DNA from: UBA11740 sp035635855
Lineage (GTDB): Bacteria; Acidobacteriota; Blastocatellia; Pyrinomonadales; Pyrinomonadaceae
Reading direction: 5' to 3'
DNA: 64,000 bases
NCBI GenBank assembly: GCA_035635855.1
Contig: DASQAF010000010.1
Coordinates: 1-64,000, forward strand
Shown here: in pieces, positions 16,412 through 24,586 of the stretch
How positions within the stretch are numbered: the first letter of the stretch is position 1
Layout: the number at the start of each line of letters is the position of its first letter
Position numbers and translations under genes: made by a program
The notes under the pieces: generated by a model
Told to the model about the DNA's origin: nothing
Databases searched by the model: none
Seen by the model: the letters and a program-made list of their open reading frames with translations, nothing else

Positions 16412-17203
16412 CCTCATTGCCGCCGGATCATTGGTAATGAGGGCGTCAATTCCGAGACGAAGAGCGCGGCCACTCCATTTTGGATCGTCAACGGTCCAAA
16501 CGACCGAACGCAACCTCTTGTCGGCCGCCAACCTGACGAGTCGACGAGTTGCCATTAAGCGGTGCAAAAGGATTTCGTCCGCTCCACAGTCAACCGCGGC
16601 TGCGATTAGCCGGTGTCCGGTCAGCATTTTGGCCGCACTGCGCTTTGGTTCAAATAAAGCTCCGGTGCGGAGCGACGGGTCGAGCTGTTTGATTTGGGTG
16701 AGCGCCTTCAGATTGAAACTCACTACTATGACGCGGTCCTGTAATTCGTACCTATTTGTGAGATGAACTACTGAGGCCGGCAAATCGACGTTTTCCTCGC
16801 GGGTCTTGTCCGCTTTCATCTCAACATAGATCACCGAATTATTGGGCGGATTCTGTGTCTTGAAAAAGTTGAAGACCTGATCAAGCGTGGGAACAACTTC
16901 GCGGCCGTATTCATCGCGAGCCAGTCGCGGGTGCGCGCGGTTGAACCAATCGCCGGCGCTCGTCCGGCCCAACTCTTTCGAAGTCATTTCCGAAACGACT
17001 CCTTCACCAAGGCCGGTGCGCCGCAGATTCGAGTCGTGAATCACAACGGGAACACCGTCACCCGATAGCCGCACATCCAGTTCGACTCCGTCTGCGCCAC
17101 TCTCCAAAGCCAGAGCAAACGCCGCCAGAGTGTTTTCCGGAGCCACCGCTGAAGCTCCGCGATGAGCGATGATTAGCGGGGTGTTAACGAAAGGTTTTTC
17201 CAA
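16376..17203 (-). CDS. Glycerophosphodiester phosphodiesterase
   Basis: A 275-residue GDPD-family TIM barrel that hydrolyses glycerophosphodiesters to glycerol 3-phosphate and an alcohol. Seen are HRGASAVAPENT (catalytic His), GADGVELDVRLS (metal Glu and Asp), VVIHDSNLRRTG (second His) and VIYVEMKAD. Cytosolic bacterial UgpQ-type enzymes have this size. No signal peptide is present. The last ten residues (VPTSVGLSS region) are encoded by a REPIN-like repeat, so the native C-terminus was probably replaced. It lies 18 bases downstream of the DUF3108 gene in the same direction. Confidence 0.88.
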   Translation of the reverse strand: MEKPFVNTPLIIAHRGASAVAPENTLAAFALALESGADGVELDVRLSGDGVPVVIHDSNLRRTGLGEGVVSEMTSKELGRTSAGDWFNRAHPRLARDEYGREVVPTLDQVFNFFKTQNPPNNSVIYVEMKADKTREENVDLPASVVHLTNRYELQDRVIVVSFNLKALTQIKQLDPSLRTGALFEPKRSAAKMLTGHRLIAAAVDCGADEILLHRLMATRRLVRLAADKRLRSVVWTVDDPKWSGRALRLGIDALITNDPAAMRVRVPTSVGLSS

Positions 17204-17221
17204 GGAGTCCAGGGAGCGAGC

Positions 17222-18055
17222 CTATCTCTGAAAGCGCGCCAGGGTTTGGACGCCGTTTATTTGTTTGAGTTTTATGTCGACCGTGCCGAGGTTCAACTTC
17301 ACCTGCGCCCAGACGGGAAGGTGACGGCTGTCGTCGGTAATCCAGATCGAGAGTTTTCCATCCGACCGGATCATGCGATCCTGGCCGAAAATGGCCGGCT
17401 CGACGCGCACCGCATTAACGCGCCCCAGCACGGTTTTGATTCGCTTCCGTTCCGTAACTGCTACGGTCAGGCGAAACAGGCGGCCCGAATCGATGACCGG
17501 AATCTCGAATGACTTTCCGACTTCGAGATTTTGCGTGCGGAGAAAGTAAATCATAGACAGTACGTCCTGGATGGGTGCTGTGAAATCCAGCGAGGTTACT
17601 CTCGGCGGCTGATTCTGATTCGGATCGCGTTCGGTCCAGGTGACTATGCGTTTTTCGTAATCAAAGACCGCTTCGCTGATTCGTACCCGCTTACCCTGTT
17701 CATCGAGCTTGTTGGTCTTAAGAGCGCTAAACCTCTCCGGGTCGATGGACGATTCGACATGTTGATGAAAACGAAAACCGGCCAGCCTGGTGAAGAAACC
17801 TTTGCTGACCACATCGGCTACCAATTGCAGAGGATCAGACGCGCCTTTGGATTTTGCCGGCACAGGCTTAGCGCTGAAACGGAACTCGCCTACATCAACA
17901 CCTCGCAGCAGCGCTTTCTTGAACTCGGCTTGATAAACCAGTTCTTCACCCTTCGCAAACGGAAGTGATGCAGTGCCCGGCTGTTGGGCACGTGGCTGGA
18001 CCGTGGCTGCCAGAAACAAACACGCGAACGCCAGAATTGAGACCAGCTTTTTCAT
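17222..18055 (-). CDS. Exported DUF3108 protein
   Basis: A 277-residue protein with a cleavable signal peptide (KKLVSILAFACLFLAATV, cleavage near RAQ). The mature part begins with FAKGEELVYQAEFKKAL, typical of DUF3108, and is predicted beta-rich. It contains the usual FHQHVESSIDPERFSALK and a C-terminal LPVWAQVKLNLGTVDIKLK. The family function is unknown, and members are periplasmic or outer-membrane associated. The start after TTATTTCGTGGCA, 57 bases into the longer frame, gives a normal signal peptide. It follows the methyltransferase gene by 20 bases, so the two are likely in one operon. Confidence 0.8.
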   Translation of the reverse strand: MKKLVSILAFACLFLAATVQPRAQQPGTASLPFAKGEELVYQAEFKKALLRGVDVGEFRFSAKPVPAKSKGASDPLQLVADVVSKGFFTRLAGFRFHQHVESSIDPERFSALKTNKLDEQGKRVRISEAVFDYEKRIVTWTERDPNQNQPPRVTSLDFTAPIQDVLSMIYFLRTQNLEVGKSFEIPVIDSGRLFRLTVAVTERKRIKTVLGRVNAVRVEPAIFGQDRMIRSDGKLSIWITDDSRHLPVWAQVKLNLGTVDIKLKQINGVQTLARFQR

Positions 18056-18075
18056 TGCCACGAAATAAACGATCC

Positions 18076-18606
18076 TTATTTGAAATACGCCTCCAACGCT
18101 AACAGAGCCCACGCGACGACCAAGCCAATAGCTGCCCGATATTCGCGATAGCGCCGGTACAACGCCGGTTCAAATCTTGTTTCGGACCCGCCGGCTTGTT
18201 CATAACGCAAGAGCCGCGGCAGAAACAGCGGCACTGTCTGCGCGTAACGCTGATAGCTCTCGCCGAACAATGCTGCCAGCGTCGTCGATTCGACGCGCAT
18301 TACGGGCACATAGATGCCCAGGAACAATGCAGCGAAGGCAATTCCCAAAAACCATCGGCCGGTAGCAATAGTGAAGCCAACGCCAATCAGAAAGCTGCCG
18401 AGATAAAGCGGATTGCGGGTGTAAGCGTACGGTCCGGTCGTCGCTAGGGCGGCATTTTTTCTCAGGTGCCCGGTGGCCCATGCACGCAACGCGAGTCCCG
18501 GCACAGCGACGGCGGCGCCGACGATCAGGGTCAAGGGCCGCGGTCGAGCCAAGACAAAGAAAAGCGCCGCGCAGGCGAAACCGAGCGGCACGCGCCAGCG
18601 TTGCAT
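18076..18606 (-). CDS. Isoprenylcysteine methyltransferase-like membrane protein
   Basis: A 176-residue membrane protein of the ICMT/phospholipid N-methyltransferase superfamily. It has several transmembrane helices and the SAM-binding signature region TTGPYAYTRNPLYLGSFLIG, followed by RVESTTLAALFGESYQRYAQ, which matches the E-x-x-L-x-x-x-F/G-x-x-Y pattern of the family. The likely acceptor is a lipid or small molecule, not a prenylated protein. ATG 18606 is preferred, with AGAGG upstream. TTG 18627 would overlap the preceding glycosyltransferase stop by eight bases. It is in the heptose cluster direction and so may modify envelope lipids (inference). Confidence 0.75.
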   Translation of the reverse strand: MQRWRVPLGFACAALFFVLARPRPLTLIVGAAVAVPGLALRAWATGHLRKNAALATTGPYAYTRNPLYLGSFLIGVGFTIATGRWFLGIAFAALFLGIYVPVMRVESTTLAALFGESYQRYAQTVPLFLPRLLRYEQAGGSETRFEPALYRRYREYRAAIGLVVAWALLALEAYFK

Positions 18607-18619
18607 CCATGTTCCGCCT

Positions 18620-19693
18620 CTAGCCAATCGTTACCAATTCCGGTGCCAGTGCGTGAGCCCGCTGCAAACGATCCGTCACCGCATGGAGCACGCGTTCGAC
18701 GTCAATGTCCATGCAGATCCATTGCGAGCACGACCGGCGATGACAGTCGACTCGACAACCGATATCGTTACGTTCGACACAAATGTCGGCTGAGAAGGGA
18801 CTGCCGTTTCGCCACCATTCGGTCGGCCCGAACAGTCCGACTATTGGAGTACGTGCGGCGACAGCGAGGTGAGTTGGACCTGTATCGCCGCCGACGTACA
18901 GGCTTGCTTTCTTTGCCAGCGCATAAAACCCCTTCAGTGAAAGAGAAACCGCCCACGCTTTCCCTGATTTCGAATGGGACAAAACCTGCTCAGCCAGTTC
19001 GGCTTCGCCCGGCCCGCAGGTCACCAAAGAGTGCAACCGGAAATGATTCCAGAGTTCATCGGCCAGGGTGCCAAACTTGTCAGCGCTCCAAAGTTTTGTG
19101 GGCCAGCCGCCGCCGGGATTCAGAATCGCAAAGTGTGCTTCGGTTCTTAAAACGGCACCTTCGGCCTCTGCTTCATGGCTGGAACTTAGAGCTATAGGGA
19201 ACTGAAAGTCTTCCGGCTGGTCGGGAACGGAAATGCCCAGCGCGCTCTCGGCCATCGTCAGATTTTTCCGAATTACGTGCAGACGTTCAGGAATTTGAAC
19301 CGTTTTGTGGAGCAGAAGACGGCTGGCCGGCTCCCGCAGCGACTCGCGGGCAAAGCCGAAAATTCGTCGTGCGCCCGACAGTCGCGCAACCATTGCTGAC
19401 TTAAGTAAACCCTGGAAATCTAAGGCGAGATCGAAGGCGGAGGCGCGTAGCAGACGTAACTGCTGGCGCGGTGCCCGCAGCGTCTCCCCAGACATCAGCC
19501 CGCGCCTCAGCGCCTTCGTGTCGACTTCGATGAGGCGATCCAGAAGCGGGTTGTCCCTTAAAATTTCGGCGGCGCCCCGTTCAACCGCCCAGGTGATTTC
19601 AGAGTCGGGCAAGGCCTCGCGCATGGCGGCCAGCGCCGGGAGAGTATGAACGATGTCGCCGATGCTGCCGAGTTTGACGATAAGAATGCGCAT
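18620..19693 (-). CDS. GT9 family heptosyltransferase, WaaC-like
   Basis: A 357-residue GT-B glycosyltransferase of family 9, transferring heptose from ADP-heptose to the lipid A-Kdo core. It begins RILIVKLGSIGDIVHTLPAL, typical of heptosyltransferase I, and contains LDFQGLLKSA, NPGGGWPTKLW and the nucleotide-binding VGGDTGPTHLAVAARTPIVG with GPTEWWRNGPF-like features. The Cys-rich C-terminal segment (CRVDCHRRSCSQWICMDI) is common in this family. The second GT9 gene (waaF-like) and both heptose-activation genes lie directly upstream on the same strand, which strongly supports a role in core LPS assembly. Confidence 0.85.
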   Translation of the reverse strand: MRILIVKLGSIGDIVHTLPALAAMREALPDSEITWAVERGAAEILRDNPLLDRLIEVDTKALRRGLMSGETLRAPRQQLRLLRASAFDLALDFQGLLKSAMVARLSGARRIFGFARESLREPASRLLLHKTVQIPERLHVIRKNLTMAESALGISVPDQPEDFQFPIALSSSHEAEAEGAVLRTEAHFAILNPGGGWPTKLWSADKFGTLADELWNHFRLHSLVTCGPGEAELAEQVLSHSKSGKAWAVSLSLKGFYALAKKASLYVGGDTGPTHLAVAARTPIVGLFGPTEWWRNGSPFSADICVERNDIGCRVDCHRRSCSQWICMDIDVERVLHAVTDRLQRAHALAPELVTIG

Positions 19694-19710
19694 GAGTCGG
19701 TGAGCAGTTG

Positions 19711-19777
19711 GCAGTGAGCCGTGAGCAGTAAGAAGAATGATTGAGGTGTTTCCGGCTTACTGCTTACGGCTCGCTCC
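19711..19777. repeat. Imperfect inverted repeat overlapping the rfaE2 3' end
   Basis: Arms of 22 bases at 19711-19732 and 19756-19777 (GCAGTGAGCCGTGAGCAGTA and its diverged complement) flank a short AT-rich spacer. The second arm supplies the last codons and stop of rfaE2. A related single stretch (GGCAGTAGGCAGTAGG) is near 1167, beside tRNA-Leu. Confidence 0.6.
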
Positions 19778-20273
19778 TTACCTTTTTGATCATTTCGGAC
19801 GAAGAGTGATTCTTTCGATCGCCCACGATCGCCACTTGTCCGCCAAAGGATCGTACCACATCACGCTCCGGAACCGTCTCTTCGGTGTAGTCAGTGCCCT
19901 TGGCATGAATGTCCGGCTTGAGGGCGAGCAGGAGTTCCGTGACTGTTGGTTCATCAAAAATCGTGACGAGATCGACGGCGTCCAGGGCCGCCACGATTTC
20001 AGCGCGCTGGTCCTGCGGCAAGAGCGGGCGGCCTGCTCCCTTCAGCCTGCGCGCCTGCTCATCCGAATTGACTGCGACGATCAGGATATCCCCCAGCGCC
20101 CTGGCGGCTTCCAGATAGCGTACGTGCCCGGCGTGCAAGACGTCGAAGCACCCGTTGGCGAAAACGATCCGCTTGCCCCGGCTCCGGGCCGTTTCGACCG
20201 CGATCGTTATTTCGCTTCGGTCAAGGATCCGCGAATGAGCGACTAGGTCATCCTGGTGCTGGGGTGGCGTCAT
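19764..20273 (-). CDS. rfaE2: D-beta-D-heptose 1-phosphate adenylyltransferase
   Basis: A 169-residue nucleotidyltransferase corresponding to the C-terminal domain of E. coli HldE. It makes ADP-D-glycero-beta-D-manno-heptose from heptose 1-phosphate and ATP. Motifs are IVFANGCFDVLHAGHVRYLE (with the HxGH nucleotide site) and IVGDRKNHSSSEMIKKV. The first about 25 residues are a polar extension. It starts eight bases after the end of rfaE1, so the two act as one pathway encoded by two separate genes. The final residues SEP are encoded by an inverted repeat. Confidence 0.92.
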   Translation of the reverse strand: MTPPQHQDDLVAHSRILDRSEITIAVETARSRGKRIVFANGCFDVLHAGHVRYLEAARALGDILIVAVNSDEQARRLKGAGRPLLPQDQRAEIVAALDAVDLVTIFDEPTVTELLLALKPDIHAKGTDYTEETVPERDVVRSFGGQVAIVGDRKNHSSSEMIKKVRSEP

Positions 20274-20280
20274 TTGCTCG

Positions 20281-21267
20281 TCACATCGCGATCGACGCTA
20301 GAAGTTCATCGGAAGTAACGGTAGCAGTGCCTCGCTTCATCACTACGATTCCGCCGGCAAGATTTGCCAGACGCGCCGCGTCCCGGAACGACGCGCCGGA
20401 GGCCAGGGCCAGGGCGTAAGTAGCAATCACGGTGTCTCCAGCGCCAGTCACGTCCACGGGCTGATGCGAACCCACTGCTTCGATATGAAAAGGAGCGGAA
20501 CCGGCTTCGACCAACGTCATGCCGTTGCCTCCGCGCGTCACCAACAACGCCTGGTAAGCGAGTTGCAGGCGCAATTCTTCGGCTGCCAATGCGAGTGCGG
20601 CCTCGTCGGCGTGCTCAGCGCCGAGAAGCTCTGCCACTTCGTCTTCGTTCGGCGTCGCCGAACTGAAACCGGGAAACTGCGAAAGCCGAAAACGCGAGTC
20701 AACCAACACCGGAATCTTACGCGACTGGATGGCTTCGCGAACGATCGCGCCGATTTCCGGAGCGGCAACACCATAGTTGTAATCGGAAATAATCACGGCC
20801 TCGGCATCCGCTACTTTCTTCGTCACCGCCGCACGCAATTCGTCATGAAGCTTCGGGCTTAAATCCGATTCGCCGTCATAGTCTATGCGAATTACCTGCT
20901 GGCGAGTTGAATGAATCTGGCCCGCGAGTACCCGAACCTTGGTAGTCGTGCGACGTTCGTTCGCGACGAAAACGCCGTCAGAGTGAATCCCGCCATCGCG
21001 CAGTCTTTCCAGCAGAATGTGTCCCGGCTCGTCATCTCCAACGACTGAAACCAGACTGACTTGCGCGCCCATACTCGCGAGGTTGGCAGCGCAGTTGCCG
21101 GCTCCGCCTGGCGTAGTCTCCGTGTGCTCGTGCCGCAGGATGAAGACCGGCGCCTCACGCGACACGCGGCTGATCTCTCCGTAAATGAACTGGTCGGCGA
21201 TTACATCGCCAATTACGACAACGCGTTTCCGCGAAAAGCAATCCACAATATTCGCCAGGTCCTTCAT
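20281..21267 (-). CDS. rfaE1: D-beta-D-heptose 7-phosphate kinase
   Basis: A 328-residue PfkB-type sugar kinase matching the N-terminal domain of HldE. It phosphorylates heptose 7-phosphate at C1. The chain has VVVIGDVIADQFIYGEISRV, GGAGNCAANLASMGA (substrate site), DYNYGV, ATPNEDEV, and the ATP-binding/catalytic DVTGAGDTVIATYALALASG with catalytic Asp in GAGD. Its start overlaps the waaF stop as ATGA (21264-21267), which indicates translational coupling. Together with rfaE2 and waaF it forms the ADP-heptose route. The gmhA/gmhB and hldD steps are not in this window. Confidence 0.93.
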   Translation of the reverse strand: MKDLANIVDCFSRKRVVVIGDVIADQFIYGEISRVSREAPVFILRHEHTETTPGGAGNCAANLASMGAQVSLVSVVGDDEPGHILLERLRDGGIHSDGVFVANERRTTTKVRVLAGQIHSTRQQVIRIDYDGESDLSPKLHDELRAAVTKKVADAEAVIISDYNYGVAAPEIGAIVREAIQSRKIPVLVDSRFRLSQFPGFSSATPNEDEVAELLGAEHADEAALALAAEELRLQLAYQALLVTRGGNGMTLVEAGSAPFHIEAVGSHQPVDVTGAGDTVIATYALALASGASFRDAARLANLAGGIVVMKRGTATVTSDELLASIAM

Positions 21268-22343
21268 GCGCTGACCTCCGCGTTTTGTCGCACCATCAAG
21301 GCGGCTGCCCGCTCAAAGACCTCATCCGGCGTGATTGCCGTCATGCAGCGGTGATCGATGGGACAATCGCGCAACATGCACGGCGCGCAGTCGGGTGGAT
21401 GGCGAAAGATTTCAGCGTTTGGAGACATTGGATAAGTTGTCAATGGATTGGTCGGGCCAAAGATGACCAGCGTCGGCGTGTGCAATGCCGCGCCAATATG
21501 GGCGGGCCCGGTGTCATTCGTAATCAACACCTCGGCGATGCTGATAAGTGCCGTCGCTTCCGCCACAGTCGTTTTCCCAGTTAGTACGATTGGTTGATGT
21601 TGTGCGTGTTTGCAAACCTCTTGCGAAACCCCCAGTTCACCCGGCGAGCCGATCAATACGACGTTCGCGCCCAATTCCATCAGACGATCGCCCAGGGCCG
21701 CGTATCGCTCAGCCGGCCAGCGCTTTGCTCGACTGTTGATTGAGCCGGGACAGAGCAGGACGAGCGGTGCGTCAATCCGCTGGCCGTGTTCATGAAGCAA
21801 CCCGCGCGCTGCTTGTTTCCGATCAAGTGAGACGTTGAGGTCGAACTGCGGTGCCACAGTTTCGTTTGAGGTCGCGAGGTAAAGAAGGCCTTCCAATTCG
21901 CTGACGATGTTCAGGTAATAGAAGCACTCGTGCCGTTCATCCTTCCATCCAGGCAAGGGAAGAGGATTCGTCAACAAAAGGCCTCGCCGCTCGCTGTTAT
22001 AGCCGACGCGCATCGGCACGCGAGCCAAAGACGCGATTAGCGCCGCCTCGAAGGCGTTTTGCAGCAGCACGGCGAGGTCGAATCGGTGATGCCGCCACTG
22101 CCGAACCTGTTCCCAGACAGAAGCAATGCCGTGGCGGTGATAGATCAAAACTTCATCAATGAACTCTGCGTCGATGAAAATATCTGCCGTGCCCGGCCGC
22201 GCGACCAGCGTGATCCGCGCATCCGGCAGGGTTCGCCGCAACGCGCGCAAAGCAGGCACGCTCATCACCGCGTCGCCGAGCCAGTTAGGGGCGCGGACGA
22301 CGACGCGTTTGATTTGACTTGCTTGTGGCTTGAGTTCTAGCAC
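21264..22343 (-). CDS. waaF: Lipopolysaccharide heptosyltransferase II
   Basis: A 359-residue GT9 enzyme adding the second core heptose. Signatures are VVVRAPNWLGDAVMSVPALR (the WaaF N-terminus), LLQNAFEAALIASLARVP, RVGYNSERRGLLLT, PGSINSRAKRWPAERYAALG and TNDTGPAHIGAALHTPTLVI, then FGPTNP. The C-terminal CAPCMLRDCPIDHRCM is a Cys-rich motif typical of this group. It is the first gene of the heptose block, overlapping rfaE1 by four bases. A repeat with GCGTCTCTGCGG arms lies just upstream. Confidence 0.92.
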   Translation of the reverse strand: MLELKPQASQIKRVVVRAPNWLGDAVMSVPALRALRRTLPDARITLVARPGTADIFIDAEFIDEVLIYHRHGIASVWEQVRQWRHHRFDLAVLLQNAFEAALIASLARVPMRVGYNSERRGLLLTNPLPLPGWKDERHECFYYLNIVSELEGLLYLATSNETVAPQFDLNVSLDRKQAARGLLHEHGQRIDAPLVLLCPGSINSRAKRWPAERYAALGDRLMELGANVVLIGSPGELGVSQEVCKHAQHQPIVLTGKTTVAEATALISIAEVLITNDTGPAHIGAALHTPTLVIFGPTNPLTTYPMSPNAEIFRHPPDCAPCMLRDCPIDHRCMTAITPDEVFERAAALMVRQNAEVSA

Positions 22344-22375
22344 GCAGCGTCTATTCTTGCGATCTCGCTGGCTCT

Positions 22376-22461
22376 CCTCTGCGTTGTCTCTGCGTTCTTT
22401 GCGTCTCTGCGGTGATGATTACGACGATTGGTTCACCGCAGAGACGGAGAGCTCGCAGAGG
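22376..22461. repeat. Interspersed CTCTGCG inverted repeat
   Basis: Arm one (22376-22415) and arm two (22433-22461) include the perfect 13-bp pair GTCTCTGCGGTGA/TCACCGCAGAGAC. It lies between the epimerase stop and waaF start. It belongs to the same family as 28394-28520 and 37464-37533. Confidence 0.6.
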
Positions 22462-22484
22462 TTTACGTAGACAAAGCCCAGACG

Positions 22485-23354
22485 TTAAATCAAACTTTTC
22501 AACCCTTCCTCGATTCCTATCTGCGGTTGCCAGCCCAGTTCCTCTTGCACGCGCGTCAAATCCGAAATGTAATTCAGCGGGACGGGCGTCGGCAATGGAT
22601 TACCCTCGTCGATTACCGGATTACATTGGATCATCTCTGCTGCTTTGTCGATCATCTCGCGCAAAGACAAAGCATTGGCGCTGCCACCGCCCAGATTATA
22701 CAACCCATGGGTGACGGTGGAATCGATGAAGGCCCGGCAGGCGCGGGAAAAATCATCTACGTGCAGAATGTCGCGCACTGGCTTGCCTTCGAGCGGTAGT
22801 CGAATCGGCCAACCCCGTTTGACCGACTCGACGTAATGCGTGACAAACCCGTTTTCGTTTCCTTCCGAAGGCCGCGCGTAGACGGCCGACAGGCGAAAGA
22901 TACATGAGCGAAAGTTTCTCTGAGCGGCATAGTATTCAACGTACTTTTCAGCGATCAGCTTTGACCACTCCAAAGGCGAATGGTGCTGGTATTCCGTACT
23001 GCAGTTCTCAGGAACTTCGGCGTAATCGTCAGCGTGGGGCCCGTAAACATCTTTCGTCGACGCGAAGATGAAGACCGAATTAGGTTCCGTTTCCTGCAGC
23101 AGGTTTACCGTGCCTTCAACGTTCGTGCGGAAAGAGATTTCGGCGTCGGCGTGATTCTTGCTGGAGTACGCGGCAAGATGAATTACGGCTTCATAAGCGC
23201 CGGCCCGGGCTGCATCCAGCGGACTGAGCACGTCCAGGTGCGAGCGCCGCGAAAAATCCTCAGCTTGAAAGAACCGGCGGACGTGTGTGCCGAGGTAACC
23301 ACTGCCGCCGGTGACCAGTAGTTTCAAGTTCCGGGTTCCAGGTGCTGAGTGCAA
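22485..23354 (-). CDS. NAD-dependent epimerase/dehydratase-like SDR, atypical active site
   Basis: An extended short-chain dehydrogenase of about 289 residues. The NAD fold is clear (LLVTGGSGYLGTHV, AVIHLAAYSS) and so is the middle motif FASTKDVYG. The catalytic YxxxK is replaced by LEWSK (HHSPLEWSKLIAEKYVEYYA), so the usual Tyr is Leu. Later motifs FRLSAVYARPSEG and GKPVRDILHVDDF are intact. It may bind a nucleotide sugar without standard epimerase chemistry. It is not HldD. Both possible starts are TTG (23354, or 23327 just before KLLVTGG), and the longer one runs through an inverted repeat. Confidence 0.75.
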   Translation of the reverse strand: MHSAPGTRNLKLLVTGGSGYLGTHVRRFFQAEDFSRRSHLDVLSPLDAARAGAYEAVIHLAAYSSKNHADAEISFRTNVEGTVNLLQETEPNSVFIFASTKDVYGPHADDYAEVPENCSTEYQHHSPLEWSKLIAEKYVEYYAAQRNFRSCIFRLSAVYARPSEGNENGFVTHYVESVKRGWPIRLPLEGKPVRDILHVDDFSRACRAFIDSTVTHGLYNLGGGSANALSLREMIDKAAEMIQCNPVIDEGNPLPTPVPLNYISDLTRVQEELGWQPQIGIEEGLKSLI

Positions 23355-23429
23355 AGTCTCAAGTTGGCCGTTACAGATCGAGGCTTGGAGCGACTCGAAC
23401 GTGAAACCTGGAACCTGAAACTTGAAACT
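23320..23429. repeat. Inverted repeat spanning the epimerase-channel junction
   Basis: The 24-base arms at 23320-23343 and 23406-23429 are complementary except for about two or three positions (consensus AGTTTCAAGTTYCRGGTTCC, then AGGT). The left arm lies within the epimerase start region. The right arm ends at the last base of the channel gene stop. Confidence 0.65.
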
Positions 23430-24454
23430 CAGCTCACCCCACGCGCCAGCTTGTTGAGTTCGCTCAGAGACTCGGCCCGGCCGATAGCAATCAGAATGTC
23501 GCCGTTTTCAATCTGCGAATTACCCGCAGGATTAAAGAGCGTCTCACCGGTCTGCCGTCGGATGCTGACGATCACGATGTCCAGTTCAGAACGAATCGTC
23601 GTCGAGCGCAATTCCTTTCCGACCAGCGGAGAGGCCGCATCAACTTCGACCTGCTCGAATCCCAAACCAAGCTGGTTCGCGGTGATCGAATCCATAAACT
23701 CGCTCACTGCCGGCTTGGTCAGAGCTATCGCCATGCGGTGGCCTCCGATAATCGTTGGCGCCACCACGTGGTTCGCTCCCGCGCGCGACAACTTCGCCAC
23801 GGCTTGCTCTTCAGCCGCGCGGGCGACAATGTGCAGGTTTGGATTCAAGTCCCGCGCGATCAGGACAACGTAAACGTTATCGGCGTCGTCCGGAAGGCAG
23901 GCGGCCAGCCCGCGGGCGTGTTCAACCCGGGCTTCGCGCAAAGTCTCCTCCAGTGTCGCGTCGCTGACCAGGACATTGACGCCGCGTTGAGTGAACTCCG
24001 CCGCTTTTTGCTGGTCCTGCTCGATCACCACAAAGTCCTGATTCGTGCGCACCAGGTCGCGCACCAGGTGCGACCCGACGCGGCCGGAGCCGCAGACGAT
24101 GTAGTGTTGGCGCAACTTGGACATCTTTCTTGTGCGCCGCCGCTGGCCAAAAGTCGCGACCAGTTCCGACTGCACCACAGATTGAACTATGGTCGAGACA
24201 GCCAGCGCAACCCCGCCCGCCCCCATCAGCATGACCACGACGGCGAAAAAGCGGCCTTTGCCTGTATGCGGAGGAACGTCGCCGTAGCCCACCGTGGTCA
24301 ACGTTTGAACGGTCACGTACAGGCTGTCGGCCAGCGTCCATCCTTCGATGAAATAAAAGCCGAGGGTGCCGAACAGGATCGCAGCGGCCAGCGCCATCAA
24401 CGCATAACGAATGCGAAAGCGAGTTCGAGGCCGATTGCGGGGAGCAGTAGGCAT
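23429..24454 (-). CDS. Potassium channel with RCK (TrkA-N/TrkA-C) domains
   Basis: A 341-residue two-helix K+ channel subunit. Helix one is near residues 18-35. The pore loop contains the selectivity filter TTVGYGDVPP, and helix two covers MLMGAGGVALAVSTIV. The cytosolic RCK part follows: HYIVCGSGRVGSHLVRDLV (NAD-type Rossmann motif) and a TrkA-C domain near residues 255-335. It should form a ligand-gated tetrameric channel. It is upstream of the epimerase and downstream of a REPIN-like element and cysS. No functional tie to the heptose cluster is evident. Confidence 0.9.
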   Translation of the reverse strand: MPTAPRNRPRTRFRIRYALMALAAAILFGTLGFYFIEGWTLADSLYVTVQTLTTVGYGDVPPHTGKGRFFAVVVMLMGAGGVALAVSTIVQSVVQSELVATFGQRRRTRKMSKLRQHYIVCGSGRVGSHLVRDLVRTNQDFVVIEQDQQKAAEFTQRGVNVLVSDATLEETLREARVEHARGLAACLPDDADNVYVVLIARDLNPNLHIVARAAEEQAVAKLSRAGANHVVAPTIIGGHRMAIALTKPAVSEFMDSITANQLGLGFEQVEVDAASPLVGKELRSTTIRSELDIVIVSIRRQTGETLFNPAGNSQIENGDILIAIGRAESLSELNKLARGVS

Positions 24455-24492
24455 TGTCTTGTCAGAGGCCGTGAAAGCTGTCTTGATTTCAC

Positions 24493-24570
24493 GGCGTTTA
24501 GAGTACCAACTTCAGTTGGGTTCTTGCTCTCCCTCACAAAAGCCCGACTAAAGTCGGTGCTCTGAACGCC
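24493..24570. repeat. REPIN-like element B
   Basis: Arms at 24493-24520 and 24542-24570 contain GGCGTT(T/C)AGAG(T/C)ACC followed by an internal small hairpin (CCGACTTTAGTCGG in arm two). It closely matches element C at 36130-36204. It lies between the channel and cysS genes. Confidence 0.75.
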
Positions 24571-24586
24571 GTTATCTAAGTAGGCG

